A stretch of 64,000 nt of DNA, from contig NZ_CP091508.1 in assembly GCF_022870865.1 (NCBI RefSeq), positions 1,736,001 through 1,800,000 on the forward strand. The letters run 5' to 3'. Under the pieces are notes generated by a model. That model searched no databases. It was given only the letters and a program-made list of their open reading frames with translations, and was not told the origin of the DNA. The position numbers and the translations under genes were made by a program. How positions within the stretch are numbered: the first letter of the stretch is position 1; the number at the start of each line of letters is the position of its first letter. Origin of the DNA: Uruburuella testudinis. Lineage in GTDB: Bacteria; Pseudomonadota; Gammaproteobacteria; Burkholderiales; Neisseriaceae. This document shows positions 10,678-19,084 of the stretch, in pieces.

Positions 10678-10705
10678 GGCCGTCTGAAAAACATTCAGAC
10701 GGCCT
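10678..10705. terminator. Inverted DUS pair between pcaF and pcaD
   Basis: AGGCCGTCTGAA and TTCAGACGGCCT form a 12-bp stem with a 4-base loop. It lies 50 bases after pcaF and 17 bases before the pcaD start, so it may weaken read-through into pcaD. Confidence 0.6.
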
Positions 10706-10722
10706 CAACAAAGGAAGTTTTT

Positions 10723-11490
10723 ATGTGGATTCACACTCATGACGGCAACCGCCTGTATGCCCGTTCATTCGGCGATGAGCAGGCACCCGCGCTGATTTTC
10801 TGCAATTCGCTCGGCACCGATCACAGCATGTGGCAGCCGCAAATCGATGCACTCAGCACCGATTACCGCGTGATTGTCTACGATACCCGCGGCCACGGCC
10901 ATTCGAGCGCAAAAGGCGGCTCTTGGACACTGGCCGACTTGGGGCGCGATGTGATCAGCGTGCTCGACGGTTTCAACATCCCCACCGCTGGCTTTTGCGG
11001 CATTTCCATGGGCGGGCTTACCGGCTTGTGGCTGGCGCTGCACCATGCCGAACGTTTCAACCGCATCATCATCAGCAACACCGCCGCCAAAATCGGCAAC
11101 ACCGAAGCTTGGTCGGCACGTGCCCGAAGCGTGCGCAGCGAAGGCATGAACGCCATCGCCGACAGCGCCGCATCACGCTGGTTCAGTGATGATTTCTGCC
11201 GCCGAAATGCCGCCGCCGTCGCCCGCCTGACCGAAATCCTGCGCCATACGCCCGCCGAAGGTTATGCCAAATGTTGCGAAATCTTGGCCGCAGCCGACCT
11301 GCGGCCGCACATACACACGGCAAAAAGCGACATACTGGTCATCGGCGGCACCGCCGACCCCGTTACCACGCCGGATGATGCGCAATGGCTGGCTTCCACC
11401 CTACCGCATGCCACCCTTGCCGTATTGCCGGCTTCGCATATTGCCAACATCGAAGCGGCCGAAGAGTTCAACCGTCTGCTTCACCCCTAG
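10723..11490 (+). CDS. pcaD: 3-oxoadipate enol-lactonase
   Basis: An alpha/beta-hydrolase of 255 residues that opens beta-ketoadipate enol-lactone to beta-ketoadipate, the step before PcaIJ. The oxyanion region CNSLGTDHSMW, the VYDTRGHGHS block and the nucleophile S95 in GISMGG are clear; a C-terminal histidine in PASHIANIE fits the triad. AAGGAAG lies before the ATG. The TAG stop (11488-11490) is the first three bases of a family A element. The protein is of normal length, so the element did not truncate it much. Confidence 0.93.
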   Translation: MWIHTHDGNRLYARSFGDEQAPALIFCNSLGTDHSMWQPQIDALSTDYRVIVYDTRGHGHSSAKGGSWTLADLGRDVISVLDGFNIPTAGFCGISMGGLTGLWLALHHAERFNRIIISNTAAKIGNTEAWSARARSVRSEGMNAIADSAASRWFSDDFCRRNAAAVARLTEILRHTPAEGYAKCCEILAAADLRPHIHTAKSDILVIGGTADPVTTPDDAQWLASTLPHATLAVLPASHIANIEAAEEFNRLLHP

Positions 11491-11650
11491 GGTGTCCGGA
11501 CAATTCGATTTATGGGTGCTTTTTGCCCCTGAAAACGCATCTGCTGCGTTAAAAAGCCTCGCAAGATGCCCAATCTTGCTGCGTTTTTTGCCTGGCATCT
11601 GCATTTTCAGGAACAAAAACCCCCTCATAAACAAATTGTCCGGACACCCT
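11489..11650 (-). repeat. Family A element, copy 3, inverted
   Basis: The element lies in the opposite orientation to copies 1 and 2 and is flanked by TA on both sides. The ends AGGGTGTCCGGACAATTCG and CAAATTGTCCGGACACCCT are complementary over about 18 bases. The core is the same as the other copies. Its outer base triplet serves as the pcaD stop codon. Confidence 0.88.
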
Positions 11651-11811
11651 AGTGATCAAATCTCAAATTCAAGCAGGCGGCTGAATTTTCGAAATGCTTT
11701 TATTTTTGCAAATGGGCATGGTGTGTTTTTTCCGTGAGCGGAGTCTACGCTACCATACTGCTCACCATCATCGCCCGCAGCAACGCCAGTCAAGCATTTG
11801 CCGATAGATTA

Positions 11812-11851
11812 AGGCCGTCTGAAAACGGTAAAGTACAGTTTCAGACGGCCT
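11812..11851. terminator. Inverted DUS pair downstream of pcaD
   Basis: AGGCCGTCTGAA and TTCAGACGGCCT form a 12-bp stem with a 16-base loop, followed by TTGTTTT on the plus strand. It lies in the converging region between pcaD (plus strand) and the esterase gene (minus strand), and may terminate in both directions. Confidence 0.55.
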
Positions 11852-11952
11852 TGTTTTAAGGAGATTGCGGGGGGCGGTTGACCATGCAGACTTATGACCA
11901 TGCAGACTTAAGATATCATAGGGTTCCGCCTCGAGCTTTCTGCTGGAGTTAA

Positions 11953-12016
11953 ACCCATTCACAAAAGTAAGCTGACAAGGCGGGCCGGCGCCGTGAGGTT
12001 ATTTTTGTGAATAGGT
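11953..12016. repeat. Family B palindromic element, short copy
   Basis: ACCCATTCACAAAAGTAAGC on the left pairs with TTATTTTTGTGAATAGGT on the right across a GC-rich centre (GGCGGGCCGGCGCC). The same ends recur at 13097, 21907, 27455, 36866, 56351 and 58943 with centres of different size. No coding sequence is inside. It lies 20 bases from the esterase stop codon. Confidence 0.7.
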
Positions 12017-12035
12017 GGCATTAACCCCGCATGCG

Positions 12036-13052
12036 TCAATACTTCGCGCCCCTGAGCATGCCTTGAATAGCATTGCGGCGCAGCTCGCGGTATTGCGCGG
12101 TTTGCGGCGAATCGGGCACGATGATTTCAAATGCGTGAAACACGCCCGGAATCACATGCAGCTCGGTGGGCACGCCGGCTTGAATCAGGCGGTTGGCATA
12201 ATCGATGTCTTCGTTGACAAATAAATCCAAATCGCCGACCGCGATAAATGCAGGCGGCAAACCGCGCAGGTTTTTGGCGGCAGCGGGTGAAAAATACGGC
12301 ATTTGCGCATTGCTGATGCGCTGGTTGCCGCGCAATTTGTTCCAGCCGAAACGATTGGACGCCGCCGTCCACACAAATTCACCGGCATCAGGGTTGCGAT
12401 AAGGAGAACGGTCGGTGCCGGTGCGGTGGTCGAGCATCGGATAAATCAACACTTGCCCTGCCGGCGTGAATTCGCCCTGATCGCGCGTATACAAAGCCAA
12501 GCGTGCGGCCAGCCCGCCGCCGGCACTTTCGCCCATCAGAATCAGCCGCGAGGCATCCAAGCCCAATGCGGCCGCATGGCGGTAAATATGGCTCAAGCCG
12601 TGGTAGGCATCTTGCAGATCGGCGGGAAACGGCGCTTCGGTAGCCAACCGGTATTCCACACTCACCACGGCTGCCTGATTGCGTTCGGCCAAATCGGCCA
12701 GTGCGGCATTATTTTGACGGGCATTGCCCATGATGTAGCCGCCGCCGTGGATAAAGTAAATCACCGGCAGCACCGCCGCCGCTTTTTGCGGGCGGTATAC
12801 ATACAAATCTACCGCCGGTTGGCCGTCTGCCGCCGGCACAATGATTTTTTGACCGGGCTGTACGCCGCTTTCGGCAGCCGATTTGAAACCGGCATTGCGG
12901 CGTGCCACTTCGGCATCATCGCTGATGTCGGCTGTCCATTGCGGTGCGGTGCTTTGGTATTCGGGCGCCAAACGGTGCAGGGTTTTCAAGTCTTGTGCGG
13001 CAACGGAAAGGCTGAATGCCGCGCATATTGCAGAAAAAATCAATTTATTCAT
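12036..13052 (-). CDS. Exported alpha/beta-hydrolase esterase (HSL family)
   Basis: The 338-residue protein begins with a signal peptide (NKLIFSAICAAFSLSVAAQ) and then shows the hormone-sensitive lipase fold: H102-G-G-G in YFIHGGGYIMGN, nucleophile S176 in GESAGGG, an aspartate in VGDLDLF and a histidine in VFHAFEI. It should hydrolyse short-chain esters in the periplasm or outside the cell; the natural substrate is unknown. The ATG at 13052 follows AGGACATG and matches the signal-peptide start; the frame is open upstream through a DUS and a family B copy. It is transcribed alone on the minus strand. Confidence 0.85.
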   Translation of the reverse strand: MNKLIFSAICAAFSLSVAAQDLKTLHRLAPEYQSTAPQWTADISDDAEVARRNAGFKSAAESGVQPGQKIIVPAADGQPAVDLYVYRPQKAAAVLPVIYFIHGGGYIMGNARQNNAALADLAERNQAAVVSVEYRLATEAPFPADLQDAYHGLSHIYRHAAALGLDASRLILMGESAGGGLAARLALYTRDQGEFTPAGQVLIYPMLDHRTGTDRSPYRNPDAGEFVWTAASNRFGWNKLRGNQRISNAQMPYFSPAAAKNLRGLPPAFIAVGDLDLFVNEDIDYANRLIQAGVPTELHVIPGVFHAFEIIVPDSPQTAQYRELRRNAIQGMLRGAKY

Positions 13053-13096
13053 GACATGTCCTTTATGGTGGCTCATAAAATAAAGGCCGTCTGAAA

Positions 13097-13137
13097 CCCA
13101 TTCACACAAGCAGTTTGGATAACTTTGTGCGAATGGG
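13097..13137. repeat. Family B element, minimal palindrome
   Basis: ACCCATTCACACAAG and CTTTGTGCGAATGGG form an imperfect palindrome of about 40 bases with a 12-base centre. It lies between inverted DUS copies (13084-13095 and 13151-13162) in the gap upstream of the esterase gene, so it could affect expression of that gene. Confidence 0.6.
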
Positions 13138-13192
13138 AAAGCCGGATGATCTTCAGACGGCCTTATGTTGAAAAACTTTTCCAATCAGCCAT

Positions 13193-14257
13193 TTAGGCTG
13201 CGTTTTTCAGGCTTTTCATGTCAATCACAAACCGATATTTCACATCGCTTTTCAACAGCCGCTCGTAAGCCTGATTGATGGTTTGGATGTCAATCATTTC
13301 CACATCGGGCACGATATTGTGCTCGCCGCAGAAATCCAACATTTCCTGCGTTTCGGCAATGCCCCCGATCATCGAACCGGCCACGGTGCGGCGGCCCATA
13401 ATCAGCGGCACGGTGCTGATGGTGGATTCCAATTCGCCCACCAAGCCCACCAATACCAAGGCGCCGTCGAGGGTCAGCGTTTGGATATAGGGTTTCAAAT
13501 CATGGGTGTAGGGCACGGTGTCGATAATCACGTCGAAAGTGTTGGCCACCGCCAGCATTTGCTCATCATCAGTAGACAACACCACATTGTGTGCACCTAA
13601 AGCCAGCGCATCGGCTTCTTTGCCGCTTGAGCGGGTAAACAAGGTCACTTCGGCGCCCATGGCATTGGCCAGCTTCAACGCCATATGGCCGAGACCGCCC
13701 AAGCCCACCACCGCCACTTTGCTGCCTTTTTGCACATTCCAATGGCGCAGTGGCGAATAGGTGGTAATGCCGGCGCACAACAGCGGTGCCACAGCTTGGG
13801 TGTCGAGGTTTTCCGGCACGCCCACCACAAAGTTTTCAGTTACCACGATGGTGTCGCTGTAGCCGCCGTAGGTGCGCATGTGGTCGCCGAAGCGGTCGGT
13901 GTCGTTATAGGTTTGCACATTGCCGTTTTCGCAATATTGCTCCAAGCCCTGTTCGCACGGATGGCAGTGCCGGCAGGAATCAACCATACAGCCGACGCCG
14001 ACCAAATCGCCGACTTTGAATTTTTTCACATCGGCACCCACGCGGCGCACCCGGCCGACGATTTCATGACCGGGCACCAGCGGATATTGGCTCCAGCCCC
14101 AATCGTTTTTGGCCTGATGCAGATCAGAATGGCACACGCCGCAATATTCGATGTCGATTTCCACATCATTAGCGCGCACATCGCGGCGCTCGAATTCAAA
14201 CGGTGCCAGCGGTGCGGTGTCGGATTGTGCGGCATAGCCGCGTGCTTTGATAGTCAT
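13193..14257 (-). CDS. Zinc-dependent NAD(P) alcohol dehydrogenase
   Basis: A 354-residue medium-chain dehydrogenase. The catalytic zinc site is seen as C39 (CGVCHSDLH) and H64-E65 (PGHEIVGRV). The structural zinc cysteines are C95, C98, C101 and C109. A Rossmann loop GLGGLGHMA follows near residue 185. The pattern fits the cinnamyl-alcohol dehydrogenase/YahK group, which reduces a range of aldehydes with NADPH. Substrate is not known. It begins 11 bases after the stop of the gene at 14269 and may be co-transcribed with it. Confidence 0.88.
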   Translation of the reverse strand: MTIKARGYAAQSDTAPLAPFEFERRDVRANDVEIDIEYCGVCHSDLHQAKNDWGWSQYPLVPGHEIVGRVRRVGADVKKFKVGDLVGVGCMVDSCRHCHPCEQGLEQYCENGNVQTYNDTDRFGDHMRTYGGYSDTIVVTENFVVGVPENLDTQAVAPLLCAGITTYSPLRHWNVQKGSKVAVVGLGGLGHMALKLANAMGAEVTLFTRSSGKEADALALGAHNVVLSTDDEQMLAVANTFDVIIDTVPYTHDLKPYIQTLTLDGALVLVGLVGELESTISTVPLIMGRRTVAGSMIGGIAETQEMLDFCGEHNIVPDVEMIDIQTINQAYERLLKSDVKYRFVIDMKSLKNAA

Positions 14258-14268
14258 ATCAGCTTCCT

Positions 14269-14625
14269 TTACTTGCGGGTTAATAAATAACTGTCGTCAA
14301 TCAGATTATCGATGGTTTCATCGTTTGGGCCGCCCTCAAGCAGCAGGCTGACCCAATGTTCTTTATTCATATGCCAGGCCGGAAAAATGCCCGGCAGCTG
14401 CAACAGCGAGCCGACCATCTCCGGGGCGGCCTTGAGGTTGAGCACATCAACCGGCGCCGAATCGGGCAAACCCAATTTATTGGCGGGGATATTCATCAGC
14501 ACGGCAAACCATTTGCGCCCGCCGCCGTGGCGGAACACGGCATAATCCGGCCACCGCGCCCACAAATATTCGGGCGCCGCAGCATAATGCTCTTGCATAT
14601 GGCGGATTAAAACATCGCGGTTCAT
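14269..14625 (-). CDS. MmcQ/YjbR family protein
   Basis: A 118-residue protein with the features of the MmcQ/YjbR family: YAVFRHGGGRKWFAVLMNI near the N-terminus and MNKEHWVSLLLEG near residue 87. Members have a fold like the DNA-binding domain of CyaY-related proteins, but no function is firmly known. AAAGGAG precedes the ATG. It is upstream of, and close to, the alcohol dehydrogenase gene on the minus strand. Confidence 0.85.
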   Translation of the reverse strand: MNRDVLIRHMQEHYAAAPEYLWARWPDYAVFRHGGGRKWFAVLMNIPANKLGLPDSAPVDVLNLKAAPEMVGSLLQLPGIFPAWHMNKEHWVSLLLEGGPNDETIDNLIDDSYLLTRK

Positions 14626-14708
14626 ACAGTCTCCTTTTCAGACGGCCTGTTTACAGCAAAACAATTTGAATATGTATTTTCAAATGCTTCCTTCAAGCGG
14701 CCACCGCT

Positions 14709-15827
14709 TTATTTCACCCCTTCCCACCAATGCACTTGCGGCAGTTGGCGGATATTGAATACCTGGCCGATTTGCGGCGTGGCGGTTTGCAGCGGAGTGT
14801 CTTCAGCCGCCGCCATAAAGCGCTCGATCGGCTCGCGCCAAGTGTGGTAAGCCAAATCGAATTTCGCCCAATGCACCGGCATCACTGCCGCCGCGCGCAC
14901 ATCTTGCGCCGCCTGCACCGACTGCTCGGGCGTCATGTGGATGTTTGCCCAGTTTTCATTGTAAGCACCGTTTTCAATCATGGCAAAATCAAACGGGCCG
15001 TATTGTGCGCCGATGTCGGCAAAATGCCTGCCATAGCCGCTGTCGCCGTTGAAATACAGCGATAAATCGGGCGATTTCACCACCCACGAGCCCCACAATG
15101 TGGAAAAGCGGTTGTTGAAATTGCGGCCGCTGAAATGGCGGGCGGGGGCAAGGGTTAAATCGATATTGCCGAGTTTGGCGCTTTCGTGCCAATCTAACTC
15201 GATGATTTTGTTATCAGCAATGCCCCAGCGCTGCAAATGCGCTTTAACGCCCAGCGGCACATAAAACCGCTTGGTTTTGGGCGCGATTTCTTTGATGGCG
15301 CGGTAATCGAGATGGTCGTAATGGTCATGCGAAATCAGCACCGCATCCAATGGCGGCAAATCGGCTGTGATCGGTGTATGCGTAACCGCAAACGGGCTGC
15401 CGGCCAGCGCAATCGGCGAAGCACGGTAAAACACCGGGTCGGTAATCAGCGTTTGGTTGTCGGTTTTCAACAATACGGTAGAATGCCCCAGCCAAACAAA
15501 ATCACCGTTTTGCAACTGAGCGGCATCTAATTTCACACTCGGCAACGGCTCGCCCGGCTGTTTGCCTTCGGGCGGATTGAGCACCGATGAGAGCCAGTCG
15601 AGCAACGATGGCGAACCGCCCGCCGAGGTATCGATGCCGGTGGGCTCTGCATTATTGAATTTTTCACCGTCAAACTGCGGCGAAGCCTGTATTTTCGCCA
15701 TGCTCGCCGCATCCGGTTTGCCGCCGAAAGTCGGGTGCAGATACACAAAAGCCACCACCGCCGCAACCAGCAGCAAGGCCGCCGCCAGCAGCCATTTCAA
15801 CACCGTAAGCAATACTATTTTCATCAT
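14709..15827 (-). CDS. Membrane-anchored metallo-beta-lactamase-fold hydrolase
   Basis: This 372-residue protein has one N-terminal membrane segment (residues 4-28) followed by a metallo-hydrolase domain. The metal motif SHDHYDHLD is clear, as are LARHFSGR (downstream histidine) and FNGDSGYG (bridging aspartate). It resembles the NAPE-phospholipase-D-like group of UlaG/RomA-type hydrolases, but the substrate is unknown. Another ATG at 15824 is equally possible. The gene is a single unit on the minus strand. Confidence 0.8.
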   Translation of the reverse strand: MMKIVLLTVLKWLLAAALLLVAAVVAFVYLHPTFGGKPDAASMAKIQASPQFDGEKFNNAEPTGIDTSAGGSPSLLDWLSSVLNPPEGKQPGEPLPSVKLDAAQLQNGDFVWLGHSTVLLKTDNQTLITDPVFYRASPIALAGSPFAVTHTPITADLPPLDAVLISHDHYDHLDYRAIKEIAPKTKRFYVPLGVKAHLQRWGIADNKIIELDWHESAKLGNIDLTLAPARHFSGRNFNNRFSTLWGSWVVKSPDLSLYFNGDSGYGRHFADIGAQYGPFDFAMIENGAYNENWANIHMTPEQSVQAAQDVRAAAVMPVHWAKFDLAYHTWREPIERFMAAAEDTPLQTATPQIGQVFNIRQLPQVHWWEGVK

Positions 15828-16051
15828 CTGCCAATAAATTTATGAATTTGTGAATTTGTGAACGTATTTTTTCAGACGGCCTTTTCCTACCGCCTGATTT
15901 TGTGCTTGCCAAACCGCTGCCAAGCCGATGCAGCCGCAAAGCGCAAACAGTCAGCATTTATCATAATCCTACTTTAATGCCGGGTAAATTGATAAATGAG
16001 AATTTAATAATTTCCCAAACAGAAACAATCGCCCTGCCCCACTCATTGATT

Positions 16052-16080
16052 GAGGCCGTCTGAACATTTCAGACGGCCTC
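16052..16080. terminator. Inverted DUS pair upstream of the sulfurtransferase
   Basis: GAGGCCGTCTGAA and TTCAGACGGCCTC form a 13-bp stem with a 3-base loop. It lies between the divergent MBL-fold and sulfurtransferase genes. The rest of 15828-16175 holds only a DUS half near 15871 and AT-rich DNA; no gene is seen there. Confidence 0.55.
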
Positions 16081-16175
16081 AATCAATTACCCACAATGTT
16101 GCCATTGCATACACTTTGTTAACCATCATGCACACATCAAAACAACAACCCATTGAATCAATTGAAATTAAAATA

Positions 16176-16191
16176 TGGCACGATTCTTGCT
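16176..16191 (+). promoter_or_regulatory. Consensus sigma-54 (RpoN) promoter
   Basis: TGGCACGATTCTTGCT matches the sigma-54 consensus TGGCACG-N4-TTGCW at every fixed position, with the required GG and GC 10 bases apart. It lies 44 bases upstream of the sulfurtransferase ATG, so a start near 16202 would give a leader of about 33 bases containing GAGGAG. The activator site is not identified. Whether this strain has an intact rpoN gene cannot be seen here. Confidence 0.65.
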
Positions 16192-16234
16192 CAATCACTG
16201 ATGACCCCACCACTTAATCTTTGAGGAGCCCGCC

Positions 16235-17098
16235 ATGAACCTGCACAACATCTTAATCACGCCCGAATCACTGCAACAACTGCAAGCCGCCGCCCCGGTG
16301 GTGCTTATCGACACCCGCAATGCTGAAAGCTATGCCGCCGGCCACATTCCCGGCGCCGTCAATCTGCATGAAGTTTTCACCTTTTTAGCCACCTCTACAG
16401 CCGAAGGCCTGCGCGAGCTGCGCGACACCTTTGTGGCCGCATTGGGCGCAGCGGGCATCAGCGGCAGCGAAACCGTGGTGTTTTACGAAGACTCATTAAA
16501 CGGCGGCTACGGTCAATCTTGCCGCGGTTTTTTTCTGCTGCATTGGCTGGGCTACGCCGATGTCAAAGTGCTCAACGGCGGCTACAGCGCCTGGACGGCC
16601 GCAGGTCTGCCGGTGTCTGTTGAAGCGGCAACACCCGCGCCGGCGCGCTTTCCTGCCGACTTGCCCGCCAATGATGTGATGGTTGATGCAGACTATGTGC
16701 TCGCCGCGCTCGGCAGCGACACCGTATTACTGGATGTGCGCGACGTGGTGGAATGGATAGGCGAAAGCTCCAGCCCCTACGGCGTTGATTTCGCACCGCG
16801 CAAAGGGCGTATTCCCGGCGCACGCTGGATCGAATGGTATCGCTTTATGAAGCCCTCTGCCCAAGGCCCGGTGATGAAAACCCCCACCGAAGTCAAAGCG
16901 GAATGCGACAGCGTCGGCATCGGCTGCGATGATGAAATCATTCTCTATTGTTTCAAAGGCGCCCGAGCCGCCAACACTTTTCTGGCGCTGAAACAGGCGG
17001 GTTATGAAAATGTGAAAATGTATTTCGGCTCGTGGAACGAATGGTCGCGCAATCCCAATTTACCGATTGAAACCGGCACCGAAGAAAAAGCCGCCTGA
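16235..17098 (+). CDS. Thiosulfate/3-mercaptopyruvate sulfurtransferase
   Basis: A 287-residue protein with two rhodanese domains. The N-terminal one is the inactive type (VLIDTRNAESYAAGHIPGAVN); the C-terminal one holds the catalytic cysteine in ILYCFKGARAANT near residue 237. It would transfer a sulfane sulfur from thiosulfate or mercaptopyruvate to a thiophilic acceptor such as cyanide or thioredoxin. The loop after the cysteine, FKGARA, differs from the usual CGSGVTA of mercaptopyruvate enzymes, so thiosulfate may be the better donor. It is preceded by GAGGAG and a consensus sigma-54 promoter. Confidence 0.85.
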   Translation: MNLHNILITPESLQQLQAAAPVVLIDTRNAESYAAGHIPGAVNLHEVFTFLATSTAEGLRELRDTFVAALGAAGISGSETVVFYEDSLNGGYGQSCRGFFLLHWLGYADVKVLNGGYSAWTAAGLPVSVEAATPAPARFPADLPANDVMVDADYVLAALGSDTVLLDVRDVVEWIGESSSPYGVDFAPRKGRIPGARWIEWYRFMKPSAQGPVMKTPTEVKAECDSVGIGCDDEIILYCFKGARAANTFLALKQAGYENVKMYFGSWNEWSRNPNLPIETGTEEKAA

Positions 17099-17308
17099 AA
17101 CCTGCCGGCACAGGCAGCATCTACCCCCGTTGAGATGGGGGAGAAAACCACATGCCGCCACACCAATCGAATGCTGAAACACCAGCCGAATGAAGTTTCA
17201 GACGGCATTGCAAGACGCTTAGCTCTGGCAGTATCAACCGAATGCTGCCGGGCAAAATAAGGCCGTCTGAATATTCGGCAGGTTTGCCGAAGCCTTTTCA
17301 AACGGCCA

Positions 17309-17345
17309 AGGGTGTCCTGATCATTCAGAATGGTCAGGACACCCT
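17309..17345. repeat. Family A remnant: two ends joined
   Basis: AGGGTGTCCTGATCATTC is followed directly by GAATGGTCAGGACACCCT, with a single base between. These are the terminal repeats of family A without any core. The near-perfect 18-bp stem could also act as a terminator for the converging sulfurtransferase and ubiE genes. TA follows on the right side. Confidence 0.75.
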
Positions 17346-17384
17346 AATATAGTGAATCCTATAGTGAAATGAAAATACAGGATA

Positions 17385-18122
17385 TTAAAACTTCACGCCT
17401 TTATGCAAAGCCACCACCCCGGCAGTCATATTGTGATAATCGACACTGTCGAAGCCCGCATCCAACATCATTTGCCTTAAAGTTTCCTGATCCGGGTGCA
17501 TGCGGATGGATTCGGCCAGATATTGATAGCTGTCGGCATCTTTGGCAATCATTTTGCCCATCAGCGGCAGCAGTTTAAACGAATACACATCATAAGCCGG
17601 CGCCAAGGGCTTGAATACTTTTGAAAACTCCAGCACCAGCAGCGTGCCGCCGGGCTTGAGCACACGATACATTTCTTTCAGCGCCGCCTCTTTGTGCGTC
17701 ATATTGCGCAGGCCGAAAGCCACCGACACCAGATTGAAATAATTATCGGGAAACGGCAGTTTTTCGGCATCAGCCAGCGACACCGGCAACACCAGGCCTT
17801 CGTTGAGCAGGCGGTCGCGCCCCACGCCGAGCATAGAAGAATTGATATCGGTCAGCCACACTTCGCCCTCTTTACCCACGCGCTTGGCCCAACCGCGCGA
17901 CAAATCGCCGGTGCCGCCGGCAATATCGAGCACTTTGTCGCCTTTATTGAGGCGCGCGGTATTGATGGTGAAATGCTTCCACACGCGGTGCAGGCCGCCC
18001 GACATCACATCGTTCATAATGTCGTAGTTTTTGGCTACCGAATGAAACACCTCGGCCACTTTGCCGGCTTTTTCTTGTTCGTCAACGGTTTTGAAGCCGA
18101 AATGGGTTTTATTGTCGCTCAT
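17385..18122 (-). CDS. ubiE: Ubiquinone/menaquinone C-methyltransferase
   Basis: A 245-residue class I SAM methyltransferase that methylates demethylmenaquinone and 2-polyprenyl-6-methoxybenzoquinol during quinone synthesis. The family start ([28 protein letters not shown]), the SAM loop [11 protein letters not shown] and the segment [24 protein letters not shown] are typical of UbiE. The ATG at 18122 is chosen because it begins this conserved segment. It is followed upstream by the DUF971 gene with a 20-base gap, so the two are probably one operon. Confidence 0.95.
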   Translation of the reverse strand: MSDNKTHFGFKTVDEQEKAGKVAEVFHSVAKNYDIMNDVMSGGLHRVWKHFTINTARLNKGDKVLDIAGGTGDLSRGWAKRVGKEGEVWLTDINSSMLGVGRDRLLNEGLVLPVSLADAEKLPFPDNYFNLVSVAFGLRNMTHKEAALKEMYRVLKPGGTLLVLEFSKVFKPLAPAYDVYSFKLLPLMGKMIAKDADSYQYLAESIRMHPDQETLRQMMLDAGFDSVDYHNMTAGVVALHKGVKF

Positions 18123-18142
18123 GGTTTTTCCTGAAACTCTGT

Positions 18143-18556
18143 TTAATGTTTGCCGCAGCCGCCCGAACCGCAGCCGTGCCCCGCTTTGGGTGCGTCGGGC
18201 GATGCAATGCGCGATGCGCCGGCTGCTTCGATTCTGCGCAAATAATCTGCCCACATTGTATCGTATTCGTGCGCCAATTTATATAAATAATCCCAGTCGT
18301 AAAGGCCGCTGTCGTGGCCGTCTGAAAACGTGATTTTCAGCGCATACTGCCCCACCGGCTCCAACCCTGCAATCACCACCGCAGATTTGCCTGTTTGCAG
18401 CACCTCCTGCCCCGGCGCATGGCCGCGCACTTCGGCGCTGGGCGAATACACGCGTAAAAACTCGGCCGGCAGCGATTTGGCCCCGTCCTGATAAACCAGT
18501 GTGAGCGCTGCGCGGCTGTTTTGCAGGCGGATTTCTTCCGGCATATTGTGTTTCAT
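18143..18556 (-). CDS. DUF971 family protein with a Cys/His tail
   Basis: A 137-residue protein whose first 100 residues match the DUF971 (gamma-butyrobetaine hydroxylase N-terminal-like) domain: [33 protein letters not shown] and [18 protein letters not shown]. Members often neighbour ubiE, as here. The function is unknown; metal or Fe-S related roles have been proposed for the family. The C-terminal tail [12 protein letters not shown], with two cysteines and two histidines, looks like a metal-binding addition. Confidence 0.82.
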   Translation of the reverse strand: MKHNMPEEIRLQNSRAALTLVYQDGAKSLPAEFLRVYSPSAEVRGHAPGQEVLQTGKSAVVIAGLEPVGQYALKITFSDGHDSGLYDWDYLYKLAHEYDTMWADYLRRIEAAGASRIASPDAPKAGHGCGSGGCGKH

Positions 18557-18616
18557 TGATGTGTTCCTGTTTGTTAAAAATACATTTAAAGCAGCGGCCG
18601 CCTATCCATCGGGCAT

Positions 18617-18877
18617 TTATTTTCCGCCCCGCTTGCGCAACCGTGCCACGCGCACGCTGAATGCTGCACCCGCCAGCGCCAGCGCCAGCAGCGTATACAG
18701 AATCATGCGCACCGCCCAAAGCTGCTGCACAGCATCCAAGCCCAAAGGCAGCACCATCACCAGCACAAACAATACAAACGCCAGCATCATCAGTGCGATA
18801 AAAATAAAAGCCAAGCGTGTGGCCCGGCGGATTTCAGCATTGGTATTCATCACGCGCAACAAGTCTGAAAAAACCAT
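18617..18877 (-). CDS. Small membrane protein of unknown function
   Basis: An 86-residue protein (77 if the ATG at 18850 is used) with two hydrophobic segments, roughly residues 22-45 and 56-76, and a basic C-terminus ending LRKRGGK. This topology fits a small inner-membrane protein. It is upstream of the DUF971 gene on the same strand, 60 bases away. Neither start has a strong ribosome site. I do not recognise the family. Confidence 0.55.
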   Translation of the reverse strand: MVFSDLLRVMNTNAEIRRATRLAFIFIALMMLAFVLFVLVMVLPLGLDAVQQLWAVRMILYTLLALALAGAAFSVRVARLRKRGGK

Positions 18878-18922
18878 ATTGTAGCAGAAGCGGCCGGTCG
18901 GTTTCAGACGGCCTCAAGGCTT

Positions 18923-19084
18923 AGGGTGTCCTGATGTGTCGTTTATGAGGGGATTTTTGTTCCTGGAAATGCAGATGCCAGGCAAAAAACGCAGCAAGAT
19001 TGGACATCTTGCGAGGCTTTTTAACGCAGCAGATGCGTTTTCAGGGGCAAAATACACCCTTAAATCGACACATCAGAACACCCT
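18923..19084 (+). repeat. Family A element, copy 4
   Basis: The ends AGGGTGTCCTGATGTGTCG and CGACACATCAGAACACCCT are complementary, and TA flanks both sides (18922-18923, 19084-19085). The core matches the other copies. The right end provides the stop codon (TAG, minus strand) of the AEC transporter gene. Confidence 0.88.

Larger units (their letters stand above)
11651..12035. other. Non-coding spacer with DUS pair and family B element
   Basis: This stretch between pcaD and the esterase gene holds an inverted DUS pair at 11812-11851, a short direct repeat (ACCATGCAGACTTA near 11880 and 11896) and a family B element at 11953-12016. A stretch near 11738-11812 reads in one frame like a membrane-segment remnant, but no full gene is present. 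Confidence 0.6.
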
